A DNA stretch of 64,000 nt, from assembly GCF_017654505.1 (NCBI RefSeq), contig NC_054535.1, forward strand, positions 50,824,348-50,888,347. Reading direction: 5' to 3'. The notes beneath the pieces are model-generated. The model was not told the origin of the DNA. It did no database searches and saw nothing but the letters and a program-made list of their open reading frames with translations. The stretch is from Polyodon spathula. Taxonomy: Eukaryota > Chordata > Actinopteri > Acipenseriformes > Polyodontidae. This document shows positions 12,719 to 23,279 of the stretch, piece by piece. A program made the position numbers and the translations under genes. Within the stretch, counting starts at the first letter, position 1. Every line of letters begins with the position of its first letter.

Positions 12719-14515
12719 TGAAACTTTTAGACATTTCTGCGTTCTAACAGTCAGTAAATGAGTGGTTGTATCATGTTTACAACTGTAGGTTGTTTTTCAA
12801 AAGACGCATGACCCGTTCTTAAGGGAACTTGCAGATTTATACAGAAAATAGTTGTAAATGTAATTGTGTGGACCGGTTTGGATTTTTGCAGTGTCTGAAT
12901 TCCTATAGATAACTCCATTACAAAGCAGGTGGATCAGCGGTTGAATATGAACCTCTACATGCATAGTGTATTGGAATTTGGGTTTCCTTCAGTCCTGTGA
13001 TTGGATGAGACTCTTGAGTTGCACATTGCACCCAGTCACAATACACAAAGCTTCCAAGTGCATGCTTTAGACAGCATCCATTGCTCCTACAGCAAATCAT
13101 ATCCGCACTTGCGTCATTGTAGACATAAGCAAACCATATACACATGTTGGTAGCAATCAGCAAAACGTTTTACCTGGTTTAAAAAAAAAAAAAAAAAAAA
13201 GTTCTTCAAGTTCCATTATTGCTGTTGTCCAGTTAAAAATAATTGTTTTAATTGTCACTTTGATTTAACCTCTGGTCATATGAATGATGCAGACCATACA
13301 CTGTGAGAAGTGTCTTTACAGTTGGCATGATGTGCCACATTCTTTTAACCTGCGACAATCAGCTGCAGATTTTTTTTTGACACCTACCTGTATTTTAATG
13401 CATGTTTACAAACCATTCGATCTGATATGCTATGCCCCTGATATAACAGCCCCAGGGGATGCTTATTTGTTTTGTTTTATATAAAATCATTCAACTGGAG
13501 GGCAAGATCACGTTTTAAACCATGAGAGAGAAGCACAGATGAAACATAAGGGTTAGCGGATCTAAATTGGCTACAAAAAGGTCAAGGTCAAAATGTCCTT
13601 CAGTTCAGTAAATCTGTAGAGGGCACCGACAGTGGAGACGTGGTTGTGTTTATTTGTTGCTGTGCCAGGAGAGTGGGATTGGCAAGCGTGCAGGTTTGAT
13701 TTCCATACAGACTTCCACAGATGCACAGACTCGCCGAAACCTCGCGTGACGCTACCAACAATGGTAGCTCACGTGGGACATATGGCCCGGTGTACAAAAG
13801 GCAAAATAAAAACACAGTACAAAAACTACAAACAAAAGGTGCATTGAACATGGCGAGCACTACTCCGTCGAATAATGGAGGACCCACTTACACACTTGTC
13901 TGCTTTACTGGGTGAGCTCTACTATCTCAAAACTAACTCCCTGTCCACCGGGCTGTCCACCCTACCGACCCTGACCCTGACCCTTAATTGTGCCCCTGGA
14001 TTGATCCAGTCCTTCGGCAGCACACAGTCCAGTTGGTTTTTCAGCAGCATCACTCTGGCCCCTGTGGCTTTTCAACAGCCTTGAGGCGTAGAATTGGGAC
14101 CCTTGTATTCCTGATGCTGTGCTGGACCACTCCCTTCTGCTGGTTTGGAACCAGCAGCTGGTAAACACACGCATGGTAGAAAGTCATGTGCTTAGAGTAG
14201 TGTTTGTTTTGTTGTCCCCCCTTTTTTTTTTTTTTTTTTAAATCCCTGCTGATGCGACTTTATCATGTAATTGTTATACACTATTGTTATGCTTGTGTGT
14301 TTTATAATGTGGGTCTGCATCGGCCACGTGAAACTCACCTGTCTACAGATTAAAAGGTGACAATTAGTTTTTACTCGAAAGCACTTTGTAGATTATACAC
14401 ACAGCACAACCTAGTTGTGTGATTTAAAAGTTTAACCGGCTTTCAATAGAAATGTCTCTTCAGAGACCTTAAAGGAAAATTAGTTGGAACCGCTGTATTC
14501 ATCCCATCCCTAATA

Positions 14516-15300
14516 CAGTAATCCATTGCATATCTGCCTGCCGTGGGAGCAGAGCTAGGGCGTATATGTAAAAAGGTGAATAAACAAATCCTGTTTTAAA
14601 TACCATTATATACAGCTGTAACTATTATTATAGCAACCCGGACGACTGGGGGCTCAGAAGACCCACTGCTGTGGGTGTTATGTGTTGTACGTGTTGTGTT
14701 TGTGTTAAGCTGGTAGGCATGAGAGTGTGTCTATGCAGCCGGGACTGAGTGGGTTAGTTAGATTGCACAGCTGCAGAGGACTATGTGTGTTAGTGGTGGA
14801 GGAGGAGGAGAAGTAGTTAAAGTGTGTGTGACAGTTTTTTGATTGAGAGATAGTACCTGCCTGCAGTGTGAGATTGGAAGACAGCTACAGTTGTTTGTGG
14901 TTAATAAGTAAGACTGAATGCCACTCGCCTTGTCAGCGACTTTATTGCTGACGCCGCAAAGGGATGGCGGTACACTATATTCACACAATTATTGTTTTGA
15001 GATTTAGCTTTTATTCGGGAGCACTCCTAAATCCCTTGTTTAGAAAGATACAGGGTATTAATGGCAGGCAAACAGGATTTATTTACATATCAAGTCAACA
15101 CACTGAACAGCTCACGTGACACTTTCAGCAGTGGTTGTGCACAGAGCACTTGCAATACTGTACAAAAACTTTGGTAGGATCTACAATCTCTGAACTAAAC
15201 TTCCCTGTTCAATAATAAACTAATGTTGCTGAAGAGATTTGATCATGGCGGATAAACGGTTAGGGTCATATGTGACGGGCAGATATGCAACCGACTACTG
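14516..15300. mobile_element. pogo/Tigger-like MITE
   Basis: The left end (CAGTAATCCATTGCATATCT, then GCCTGCC) and the reverse complement of the right end (CAGTAGTCGGTTGCATATCT, then GCCCGTC) form terminal inverted repeats of about 30 bp. The CAGTA start and a left-flanking TA fit pogo/Tigger-type elements. On the right the flank is TG, at the start of a TG-repeat, so the TA duplication is not confirmed. The interior (785 bp in total) has no transposase. Confidence 0.65.
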
Positions 15301-15786
15301 TGTGTGTGTGTGTACATGTTTTTACAGTTTGAACTTTGAACATTTGAAACAAATACATGTTTATGTGGTTTATAGATTAATTTAATCTGAATAAGTTTGT
15401 ATTTTTTGATTAACATAACTAATGTAATTTAATTCTCAGTGCAGTGAATCTGACTTTATGTCAGAACTATACCATTATAACTTCATAAAATTGTATTTCA
15501 GTTAAAATCTTTGAAGACCAAACTTAAAGCTCAAATGAAATGTTTGATGTTGGCACTAGCAGTAATAACATGTTTGATAGTGTTGAATATGACTTGCAGT
15601 CAGGGTATTTCATTTTTCTTCGGCCTTGACATTAGGGGTCCGACTGACCAGGACGACCCCCCCCCCCCCCCCCCCCCAACAAATCTGAAATGACTCAAAC
15701 CCCACAGAGCTAAAATGCAAGTACTGTACTTTTTATTTATTTATTTATTTATTTATTTAAAATGTTGCCTTTTATTTCTCTTCCAG

Positions 15787-15937
15787 GATTGAGTTCCTCC
15801 GACATTTGAGAAGTTTTTTCCAAACCATGTTTAAGATAGAAACACAAAAGCCAGAAGAGGATGCAAAGGGTGGCGAGAAAGTTCTGATGACCTGCGTTGG
15901 AGCTGGATATACAAACCTTAGCAAAACTTTGAAATAA
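15787..15937 (+). CDS. rcl1: RCL1, last coding exon with stop
   Basis: The exon begins after CTTCCAG (ends 15786). Its first base completes a Thr codon begun in the exon at 4181-4284. It encodes IEFLRHLRSFFQTMFKIE, then a variable acidic stretch (QKPEEDAKGG) and EKVLMTCVGAGYTNLSKTLK, with TAA at 15935-15937. This is the C-terminus of RCL1. Together the two exons give the last 84 residues, and the end of the protein appears intact. The LSKTLK ending and the phase match make this secure. Confidence 0.95.
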
Positions 15938-16304
15938 TATGAAAAAAAAAAAACAGGACTTCTAGATTCCGTTTTTAACTTTTAAGACTAGGCTGTAAAA
16001 CATTTGTTATAATAAAAAAAAAAAAAAAAAAATGTATAGTGCACATGAAGAGGTTTATGTTTTGTACATCGTCTGAGTGTTTGTGATACGTTAATGGGAT
16101 ACTAAAATGCACTACTTTGCATCAAAGATGAATTCTGAAGTGTAGAACAACTGCTGTAATGCTTTAAAACTAGAAACAAACAAGTGGGCTCCTGGCAGAA
16201 GCTGTTCAGTGAGAAATGGATCCTTGCTGGTTCATAAGTGTTACTGATCACTTCTAGAACAATTTACATAACATGCTGTTCCTGCACATTTGTGTTCCCT
16301 GCCC

Positions 16305-16335
<31 letters not shown>

Positions 16336-16686
16336 AACATGGACGCTAGTATTGATTTTAGTTTTAAAAAAAAAAAAAAAAAACATATTTAACAAACAGA
16401 GATCAGAGCCTAGGACCCAAACTAATATTTGATGGACGGAGTGGCCTCTCTGTAAATGTTCTTATGAGTTTTAAGTTTTGTTGAGTGAAAAATTAAATGT
16501 AATTTTTGCATGGACCCATTAAGGACTATTGATCGAATGATTAGTGTATCGCTAATACATTATAAAACCAAGAAACGGGTCTCAATGCTGATGGACTGTC
16601 AAAACTGTTTAAAAAGGGTTCTGTGTGAAAATGATCTGATATACTTCTGCAAATACAGCTACATTGAGTACACTGTACTTGTACCT
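15938..16686 (+). other. rcl1: RCL1 3' UTR and downstream sequence
   Basis: An AATAAA lies at 16011-16016 inside an A-run, 74 nt after the stop, and could be a polyadenylation signal; the low complexity makes it uncertain. Beyond are a C-run followed by A's (about 16302-16337), another A-run (16366-16383) and words at 16430-16470 (GGACGGAGTGGCCTCTC, GTTCTTATG) that resemble a decayed CR1 3' tail. No coding sequence is seen. Confidence 0.5.
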
Positions 16687-16769
16687 TTATTTTAACACTT
16701 GTGCTTGTTACATTCCAATAGATTGGAAAGAAATGACTTTGTTATAATAACTTGCATGTTATTAATGTA

Positions 16770-18336
16770 CAGTACTGTGCGAAAGTTTTAGGCACGTGTG
16801 AAGAAATGCTGTAAAGAATGCTTTCAAAAATAGACATGTTAATAGTTTATATTTATCAATTAACTAAATGCAAAGTTAGTGAACAGAAAAATCTAAATCA
16901 AATCCATATTTGGTGTGAGCACCCTTTGCCTTCAAAACCGCATCAACTCTAGCTACACTTGCACAAAACCAGGGATTTTGTAGGCATATAGTCAGCTGTA
17001 TGATTAAACAATTATACCAAACAGGTGCTAATGATCATCAATTCGATATGTAAGTTGAAAGACAATTGTTAACTGAAACAGAAACGGCTGTGTAGGAGGA
17101 ATAAAACTGGGTGAGGAACAGCCAAACTCAGCTAACAAGGTGAGGTTGCTGAAGACAGTTTACTGTCAAAAGTCATTCACCATGGCAAGACTGAGCATCA
17201 ACAACAAGATACAAGGTAGTTATACTGCATCAGCAAGGTCCCAGGCAGAAATTTCAAGGCAGACAGGGGTTTCCAGATGTGCTGTCCAAGCTCTTTTGAA
17301 GAAGCACAAAGAAACGGGCAACGTTGAGGACCGTAGACGCAGTGGTCGGCCAAGGAAACTTACTGCATCAGATGAAAGACACATCATGCTTACTTCCCTT
17401 CGCAATCGGAAGATGTCCAGCAATGCCATCAGCTCAGAATTGGCAGAAAACAGTGGGACCCTGGTACACCCATCTACTGTCCGGAGAAGTCTGGTCACAA
17501 GTGACCTTCGTGGAAGACTTGCGGCCAAAAAGCCATACCTCCGACGTGGAAACAAGTCCAAGCGATTCAACTATGCACGAAAACACAGGAACTGGGGTGC
17601 AGAAAAATGGTAGCAGGTGCTCTGGACTGATGAGTTAAAATTTTAAATATTTGGCTGTAGCAGAAGGCAGTTTGTTCGCCAAAGGTATGGAGAGTGGTAC
17701 ACGAATGAATGTCTGCAGGCAACAGTGAAGCATGGTGGAGGTTCCTTGCAAGTTTGGGGCTGCACTTCTGCAAATGGAGTTGGGGATTTGGTCAGAATTA
17801 ATGGTCTCCTCAATGCTGAGAAGTACAGGCAGATACTTATCCATCATGCAATACCATCAGGGAGGTATCTGATTGGCCCCAACTTTATTCTGCAGCATGA
17901 CAACGACCCCAAACACAACGAAAGTCATTAAGAACTATCTTCAGCGTAAAGGAGAACAAGGAGTCCTGGAAGTGATGGTATGGCCCCCACAGAGCCCTGA
18001 TCTCAACATCATCGAGTCTGTCTGGGATTACATGAAGAGAGAGAAGCAACTGAGGCTGCCAAAATTCACAGAACAACTGGTTACTTCTCCAAGATGTTTG
18101 GGCCAACCTACCTGCCGAGTTCCACCAAAAACTGCAAGTGTACCTAGAAGAATTGATGCTGTTTTGAAGGGAAAGGGTGGTCACACCAAATATTGATTTG
18201 ATGTAGATTTTTCTTCTGTTCACTCACTTTGCATTTTGTTAATTGATAAATATAAACTATTAACATGTCTATTTTTGAAAGCATTCTTACTTTACAGCAT
18301 TTTTTCACACCTGCCTAAAACTTTTGCACAGTACTG
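16770..18336 (+). mobile_element. Full-length Tc1/mariner element, both TIRs
   Basis: A 1567-bp element flanked by TA (16768-16769 and 18337-18338). Its ends are inverted: left CAGTACTGTGCGAAAGTTTT, right (reverse complement) CAGTACTGTGCAAAAGTTTT. The inverted repeats extend about 160 bp (16770-16928 and 18173-18336), with small indels. The single-TA empty site in the paralogous repeat at 21712-21925 confirms both borders. It contains one broken transposase gene. Confidence 0.95.
17182..18196 (+). pseudogene. Tc1 transposase, broken
   Basis: The N-terminal frame (MARLSINNKI at 17182) has a paired-like helix-turn-helix (AEISRQTGVSRCAVQALLKK) and the GRPRK box. The stop after GAEKW, a TAG at 17611-17613, cuts the frame just before the first catalytic Asp (VLWTDELKF). 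The catalytic region goes on in other frames: KHGGGSLQVWGCTS, second Asp in QHDNDPKHN, then a frameshift to the NIIESVWDYMKRE segment with the third acidic residue. It ends GKGGHTKY at 18196. At least two stops and a frameshift make it inactive. The likely start is the Met at 17182, not the upstream one at 17140. Confidence 0.9.
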
Positions 18337-18793
18337 TATGTTCCGTCCTCACAATCGCAGTGTGCTAAAACTACATGTTGCCATTTAGAGGTATTTTGAG
18401 ATGCATCCTAATTATACAATTGGTGAGCAAGAGTATGTTGATAGGACTTATTTAAAAAGAAGAGACTGCCAAATATCAAAATTAAACAGGAACACAACAC
18501 AGCATTAAATAACATGAGTGCTCAAATCATTGAACTACAGACTCAAAATGAGTACCTGAAAAAAAAAAAAAAAACTATCATGAATACAACAGGAACTAAG
18601 ACGTGTGTCATAAACAGAGAGACATCCCGCTGAGAGTTACACTGTCACAGAGTTGATCAAAACCCTTAAGCGTGGCAAGGTGTGGAGAATACATCAAATA
18701 AATACTGGTGTTCAGGTAGGCTCCTTGTCTAATCTGTTGTTGCAAATACCCTCTGGCTGTGAAAACAGCACTGAGGTGTGAAAAGTAGCAGAT

Positions 18794-19354
18794 ATGGAGG
18801 CAAGTCCATATTATGTTAGTGACATTAAAATGGCCCATGGTGTGCCCAGATTAGTGTGTTTATGTGAGCAGACTGAGATGGGCAAGTACGGAACTTTCCA
18901 TAACTGTCCTGCAGGGGATTCCAAAAGATTTGGTTTGAGAGTAATAAATTCCAGGAATAATCAAGCCTCTCCGAGACACCCAGATTGTAGTTGTGACGAG
19001 TGCCAGCAAAGACAGGGCCCATCTAAAAATAGTGTTTGTAGTGTTTGTTCCCCTGGAAGACGTTGTGTTTATACTGAGATTAGCTCAGGAGAGCCAGTTT
19101 TTAATTTCAATGGAAAGGAAATAGTAAGAGCAACCTGTCTCAAGTGTAAACAGCCAGTAGACTGGAGAGCCATGGGAAGCATGGTATGCCTGCAGTGTAG
19201 GGAGCTTACTGAGGGAGTTGCAGTACATTACAGGTGCCAACCAGAGAGAGAGAGAGAGATCACCATAGCTGTGATGCAAGATACTGGATGCCTGGGAGCA
19301 GCTTTACTGTTTGAGGGAGAAGAGGAGAACAGAAAAGGATGGGGTCCCTCTTGA
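18794..19354 (+). CDS. Uncharacterised cysteine-rich (zinc-finger-like) protein, copy A
   Basis: An ATG-started ORF of 186 codons that I do not recognise. Cys clusters suggest two metal-binding modules. The first (residues 20-95) runs from LVCLCEQ through YGTFHNCP, HPDCSCDECQQ and SVCSVCSPGRRC. The second (about 114-136) is a CX2C-X13-CX2C zinc ribbon, from CLKCKQPVDW to VCLQC. The tail contains a GA microsatellite encoding RERERE and then an acidic end (FEGEEENRKGWGPS). A second copy at 33975-34505 is almost identical up to the GA tract. The ATG has an in-frame stop just upstream in this copy. Conservation of the frame between copies supports coding, but they may simply be young. No signal peptide or membrane segment is seen. 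Confidence 0.5.
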   Translation: MEASPYYVSDIKMAHGVPRLVCLCEQTEMGKYGTFHNCPAGDSKRFGLRVINSRNNQASPRHPDCSCDECQQRQGPSKNSVCSVCSPGRRCVYTEISSGEPVFNFNGKEIVRATCLKCKQPVDWRAMGSMVCLQCRELTEGVAVHYRCQPEREREITIAVMQDTGCLGAALLFEGEEENRKGWGPS

Positions 19355-20597
19355 CCTGAAGAGAAGAGCTTGCTTGCTTGCTGCTAAATAGTTTTTTCTC
19401 ATAAAGTATAGGTGCACACTGAATTTTCTACAATTAAAAATAAACCTATGCTTTCCAGTCACTAGCATCAGTTTCTCTGAAAAATGAACTGTAGCTGTCT
19501 TTTCTTTTAATACCTTTTCGGTGAAGCAGCAACACCTTGAATTTTTATAAACTAGGCAAGAGCTGGGGACTTTTTCTAACTACCCATTTTCTCTGAAAAA
19601 TGTACGCAGTGTATTTTTATCAATCAAAAGGTCAGGGTGTTGTTTGATGTTGCAATATCATAATTACATTTACTTTGCCTAGTATGTGCATTGTTGCTTG
19701 AACTTGCTAAATGTTTTGTAGTATGAAATTAAGCATTTAGGTAAGCTTGATGCCTAGCAGACACATTATTAACACATACTGCATAAGCAGGGGGGTTGTG
19801 GTGATGTCATGAAAGGTGGGTAGGTAGCCTAAAAACTGGACATAAAATCTTTAGTCAAACAATACAAAGGATTCTTTTTCAACATCCAATCCTCAACTGA
19901 ACCCAACCCAATTGAATCCTGATTTGAGAATCCTGACTCTAAATCAATTGCACCTCAAAGAAGAGGATACGCATTTATTCATTGCCTGAAATATAGATGT
20001 CTTAGATACATGCATTGTAAAGAGTGGTTTAGATTAGCATTCCTGAATGAAAGCAGTAACTGGTTTTAACTGATTGTCATTCGATTGTTCTTTTAATACT
20101 TGAATGATATTTTTAAAACATGATAAAACATTGTTAGAAACCTAAGTCTTACATTATGGTTGCAGTAATATTCCTAATTAGGACATTTACAATTAAACAT
20201 TGTAATATTATCATTGTTGTTCTTGATTAGACATAGTCTCTCTGGAGGAGACTGTTATCCTAATACAAGTAAAATGCCTGTTTTTGTTTCTCATAAAGTT
20301 CAGCATATTCAATGTGTTCATTTCACTTGTGCCCAGCGCATGAAAATTAACCACTAGGATACTGTTCTCTCCTGAGTTTTACCTTTATAAGACTTGAACG
20401 TGACAACAAGGACAAACAGGGGGAAGAGCCTGGACACACCAGCCTCACAAGAGACCAGCCAGAAAGGTACAGAAGACAGGCAGAGAGACACAACAAACAT
20501 CACAAACACAGAAGAAACAGCAGAAACATAAAGAGCCAGATAGAGAAAGAAGGAGACACAGCAACACCCCACTCGACACACAGACAGACAGCGGGAC

Positions 20598-20910
20598 ACC
20601 AACACTGACACCATCATCCTGATTAACTCTAACTTAGTCAGGCCCAACGACAGAATGCGGACTGAGGATGATGTCATTCATACGGAGACCAATGACCTGG
20701 GTTCCCGCCGGGGGAAGGTGCTCAAGACACTAAAGACGATGGCAGAAATGGCAGCAATGAGATTACCTGTAGAAAAACAGTTACTTACACATCGTCCAGC
20801 AACATGCCAAGCACACACAGCACCTGTACTACGACATCCACCTGAATGGACAGGGAGTGAGCATCTTTGCCAGGAGCATCAAGGACGTGGCCCTCGGCCG
20901 ACAACTCACC
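20598..20910 (+). pseudogene. SGNH/GDSL esterase-like module of LINE ORF1, copy A
   Basis: Separate frames preserve motifs of an SGNH hydrolase fold: a block-I-like TIILINSN near 20607, the block-III-like VIHTETNDLG at 20673-20702, and a C-terminal YYDIHLNGQGVSIFARSIK near 20834-20890 carrying the Asp-x-His pair. In copy C block III reads HTGTNDLG; here the Gly is Glu, which would damage the oxyanion region. Frameshifts separate the blocks. Some CR1/L2-group LINEs carry an esterase in ORF1, which is the basis for this call. Confidence 0.6.
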
Positions 20911-20994
20911 AGGGGTCGCTGTGGAGAGAGGAGAGTCACCGAGCCACAACACCACAGACACAAAGCAGAAGAGAGGAGCCACACTGAACCCGGA

Positions 20995-21695
20995 CACCCT
21001 GCACACAAACCTCCCACTGCACCCAGACATCCTGCATACAGACCTCCCACTGCACCCAGACACCCTGCACAGAGCTCCCACTGCACCCAGACACCCTGCA
21101 TATAGACCTCCCACTGCACCCAGACATATTGCACACAGACCTCCCACTGCACCCAAATACGCTGCAGACAAACCTCCCACTGCACCCAGACAGCCTTCAC
21201 AGAGCTCCCACTGCACCCAGACACCTTGCAAACAGACCTCCCACTGCACCCAGAAACCCTGCACACAGTGCTCCCACTGCACCCAGACATCTTGCACACA
21301 GAACTCCCATTGCACCCAGACGCCTTGCACATAGACCTCCCACTGCAACCTGACACCTTGCACACAGACCTCCCACTGCACCCTGACACATTGTACACAA
21401 ATCTCCCACTGCACCCTGACACCTTGCACACAGACCTCCCACTGCACCCAGACACCTTGCACACAGACCTTCCACTGTACCGACACCCTGCACACAGAGC
21501 TCCCACTGCACCCAAATACCCTGCAAAGAGCTCCCACTGCACCCAGACACCTTGCACACAGACCTCCCACTGCACCCAGATATGCTGCACACAAACCTCC
21601 CACTGCACCCAGACACCCTTCACACAAACCTCCCACTGCACCCAGATACCCTGCACACAGTGCTCCCGCTGCACCCTGACATCTTGCACACAGAC
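20995..21695. repeat. 33-bp minisatellite (about 21 units)
   Basis: Tandem units of 33 bp built on CTCCCACTGCACCCAGACA, then a CTTGCACACAGAC half, with point changes and a few short units. Because 33 is a multiple of three and the unit lacks stops in several frames, it creates long repetitive ORFs on both strands (up to 312 codons on the minus strand, an 11-residue repeat). I treat these as by-products. Confidence 0.92.
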
Positions 21696-21711
21696 TACAC
21701 TGCACTTTATG

Positions 21712-21925
21712 TTGTTTTAACACTTGCGCTTGTTACATTCGAATAGATTGGAAAGAAATGACTTTGTTATAATAACTTGCATGTTATTAATGTATGTTCC
21801 GTCCTCACAATCGCAGAGTGTGCTAAAACTACATGTCATTTAGAGGTATTTTGACATGCATCCTAATTATACAATTGGTGAGCAAGAGTATGTTGATAGG
21901 CCTTATTTAAAAAGAAGTGACTGCC
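21712..21925 (+). repeat. Direct-repeat copy 2 (empty Tc1 site)
   Basis: Nearly identical to 16687-16769 joined to 18339-18470 but without the Tc1. The TA at 21793-21794 is the unoccupied target. Past GACTGCC the two copies diverge. Confidence 0.9.
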
Positions 21926-22084
21926 AGTGTTAAATATGCTGGTATTCCAAGTCACAGCTTTGTCAGTTAGGGTCAATGTTAAAATGAGGTCTAAAGTCAA
22001 AAGCCAGAATTTCCAACATCTGTTGAACATTTTGGCAACAGATGATGGTTGGATTAGTAGTTGGATTCATGTTTGAGAAAAGGA

Positions 22085-22625
22085 CTCATAGCAAACTACA
22101 ACAAAGGAAATGGCTTCAAAATACTATTAAAGAAATATGGAATACTAAAAAAACACAATCGAAGCAGTAATCAAGAAGTAAGCAGAACAAATTCAACAAA
22201 CGCTTGAAAGAAGTGGATGTCCAAAGAAAATTACAGGTAGGGCAGGTAGGAGAATCGTCCAATCAGCTAAAAAAAAAAAAAATCCAAGCCAAGGAAAGAT
22301 TTAGAAGCACAGTTCGATAATGATATGCGGGTGTTTTTGCATTTAAGGGACTGGAGACCTTCATGGAATTGAAGATCGAATGAATGCAGCCATGTATCAA
22401 AACATTCTACAAAGTACAATGATACCATCTGCTGGTAGGCCGATTAGCAGCCCATTTATCTTCTAACGTGACAATGACTCAAAGCATATGGCTAAGTCAA
22501 CTTGAAGAAAAGAGGAAAGTTCTGGAATGGCCTTCGCAATCATCAGATCTCGGTCCAGTAGGAATGCTTTGGACTGATATGAAGAAAGTATTAGCCAAGC
22601 ACTGTGTATCCAATTTGAGCTGAAG
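22085..22625 (+). pseudogene. Strongly decayed Tc1-like transposase relic
   Basis: Scattered frames keep Tc1 signatures: RIVQSAK near 22245, GIEDRMNAAMYQNIL near 22360, the second-Asp region CDNDSKHMAKS near 22470 and VLEWPSQSSDLGPV with a WTDMKKVL-like segment near 22520-22590. Many stops and frameshifts are present. No ends were identified. Confidence 0.65.
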
Positions 22626-22694
22626 CAAATACACAAGGCAGAATGGCCCCAGATTTCACCAACAAGAACTAAGAAAAGTGAACATATCCCCTCT

Positions 22695-23265
22695 GTGTTA
22701 ACCTCCTTGCACTGGCTCCCTGTGAAATTTAGAGATGATTTAAAGATTCTGCCTTTAATCAAAAAGATCTTGAATGGACTAGTGCCTAATTTTTTACAGA
22801 AACTGCTAACCCACACATTCCTAATTGCAATCTTAGATCAAAGAATGCGGGATTGTTGGTTATTCTCAATGTTAATAAAATACAAAACTGGAGGAAGGGC
22901 TTTTTGTTAAAGCTCCAAAATTATGGAATGATTTGCCAAGGAAGTTGGGACTTGAAGGATTTTCAATTGTCAATTAAAAACTCATATTTATAAATTAACT
23001 TTTTAACTTAAAGATTTTTATCTTGGTGTTTCTAATTTTACAATTAAATTGTATATTTTATTTTTTATAACATTTTTGTATTAGTTTTTTTATTGTTCTA
23101 TTTTTACAAACTAGCTTTTGATCTTATTTTGATCTTTTTATTTTACAATGAAGACCTCATTTTTGTCTTAATTTCAATTTTATTACATGTTGTATGAGTG
23201 TTTTTTTGTGTTTGTGAAGTGCTTTGGGACTCTTGGGATGAAAGGCGCTATAGAAACATAAATTG
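22695..23265 (+). mobile_element. L2-like LINE, 3' end
   Basis: The ORF at 22695-22910 reads LTSLHWLPVKFRDDLKI, ILNGLVPNFLQKLL and KTGGRAFC. After a frame break the sequence goes on to a WNDLP-like segment. This is the thumb/C-terminal part of an L2/CR1-group reverse transcriptase. The 3' end (GTGAAGTGCTTTGGGACTC, then GGCGCTATAGAAA) near 23215-23260 is typical of L2 tails. The copy is 5'-truncated and lies directly downstream of the Tc1 relic. Confidence 0.8.
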
Positions 23266-23279
23266 TAGTATATGAACAA

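Larger units (their letters stand above)
4285..15786 (+). other. rcl1: Last RCL1 intron (11.5 kb) hosting miR-101
   Basis: The intron runs from GTAAGT at 4285 to the acceptor CTTCCAG ending at 15786. It contains a SINE (5526-5740), the miR-101 hairpin (8676-8754), hAT, L2 and Harbinger fragments (9520-12718), a pogo-like MITE (14516-15300), an A-run at 9436-9464, a C-run near 15658-15677 and a (TTTA)n tract at about 15731-15760. Other long stretches (5740-8600, 8760-9430, 9900-11380, 12720-14510) hold only short spurious ORFs. Two pieces near 5940-6030 and 6980-7090 share GC-rich words around GCGGAT and may be remnants of one repeat. No other exon is apparent. Confidence 0.85.
16687..18470 (+). 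repeat. Direct-repeat copy 1, occupied by a Tc1 insertion
   Basis: 16687-16769 plus 18339-18470 is nearly identical to the continuous sequence 21712-21925. It reads from TTTTAACACTTG through TTGCATGTTATTAATG, TA, GTTCCGTCCTCACAATCGC, to GACTGCC. Copy 1 is split by the Tc1 at 16770-18336; the other copy is the empty site with a single TA (21793-21794). The repeat is probably the 3' end of the LINE-like family described at 18475. Confidence 0.85.
18475..20990 (+). mobile_element. LINE-like repeat, copy A (cysteine-rich ORF and SGNH module)
   Basis: From 18475 (ATCAAAATTAAACAGG) to about 20705 this is almost collinear with copy C at 33651-36139. Modules in order: a coiled-coil stretch (KIKQEHNTALNNM), a cysteine-rich ORF (18794-19354), about 1.1 kb without coding signal, then a Thr/Gln-rich linker and SGNH-esterase motifs near 20600-20910. 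Relative to copy C it has a 40-bp deletion near 20635 and lacks the N-terminal ORF1 domain, so it looks 5'-truncated. A 33-bp minisatellite and the terminal repeat 21712-21925 follow and probably belong to the same element. No reverse transcriptase is present in either copy, so LINE membership is inferred. Confidence 0.65.

Noticed and set aside
13632..13720. tRNA-like sequence (GGTTTGATTTCC near 13692)
   Set aside because: The B-box resemblance is partial and no matching A box or cloverleaf could be drawn.
16768..16781. The Tc1 terminus TACAGTACTGTG equals the first 12 bases of miR-101a and contains a miR-101 seed-like word
   Set aside because: The match stops after 12 bases, the TIR is palindromic here, and the true miR-101 is at 8724-8744. 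A coincidence is the better explanation.
17220..17570. Minus-strand ORF of 116 codons inside the Tc1
   Set aside because: Antisense shadow of the transposase frame.
20785..21723. Minus-strand ORFs of 312, 286 and 139 codons with 11-residue Cys/Gly/Val repeats
   Set aside because: They are generated by a 33-bp minisatellite whose period is a multiple of three; equivalent ORFs occur in several frames on both strands, and no non-repetitive domain is attached.
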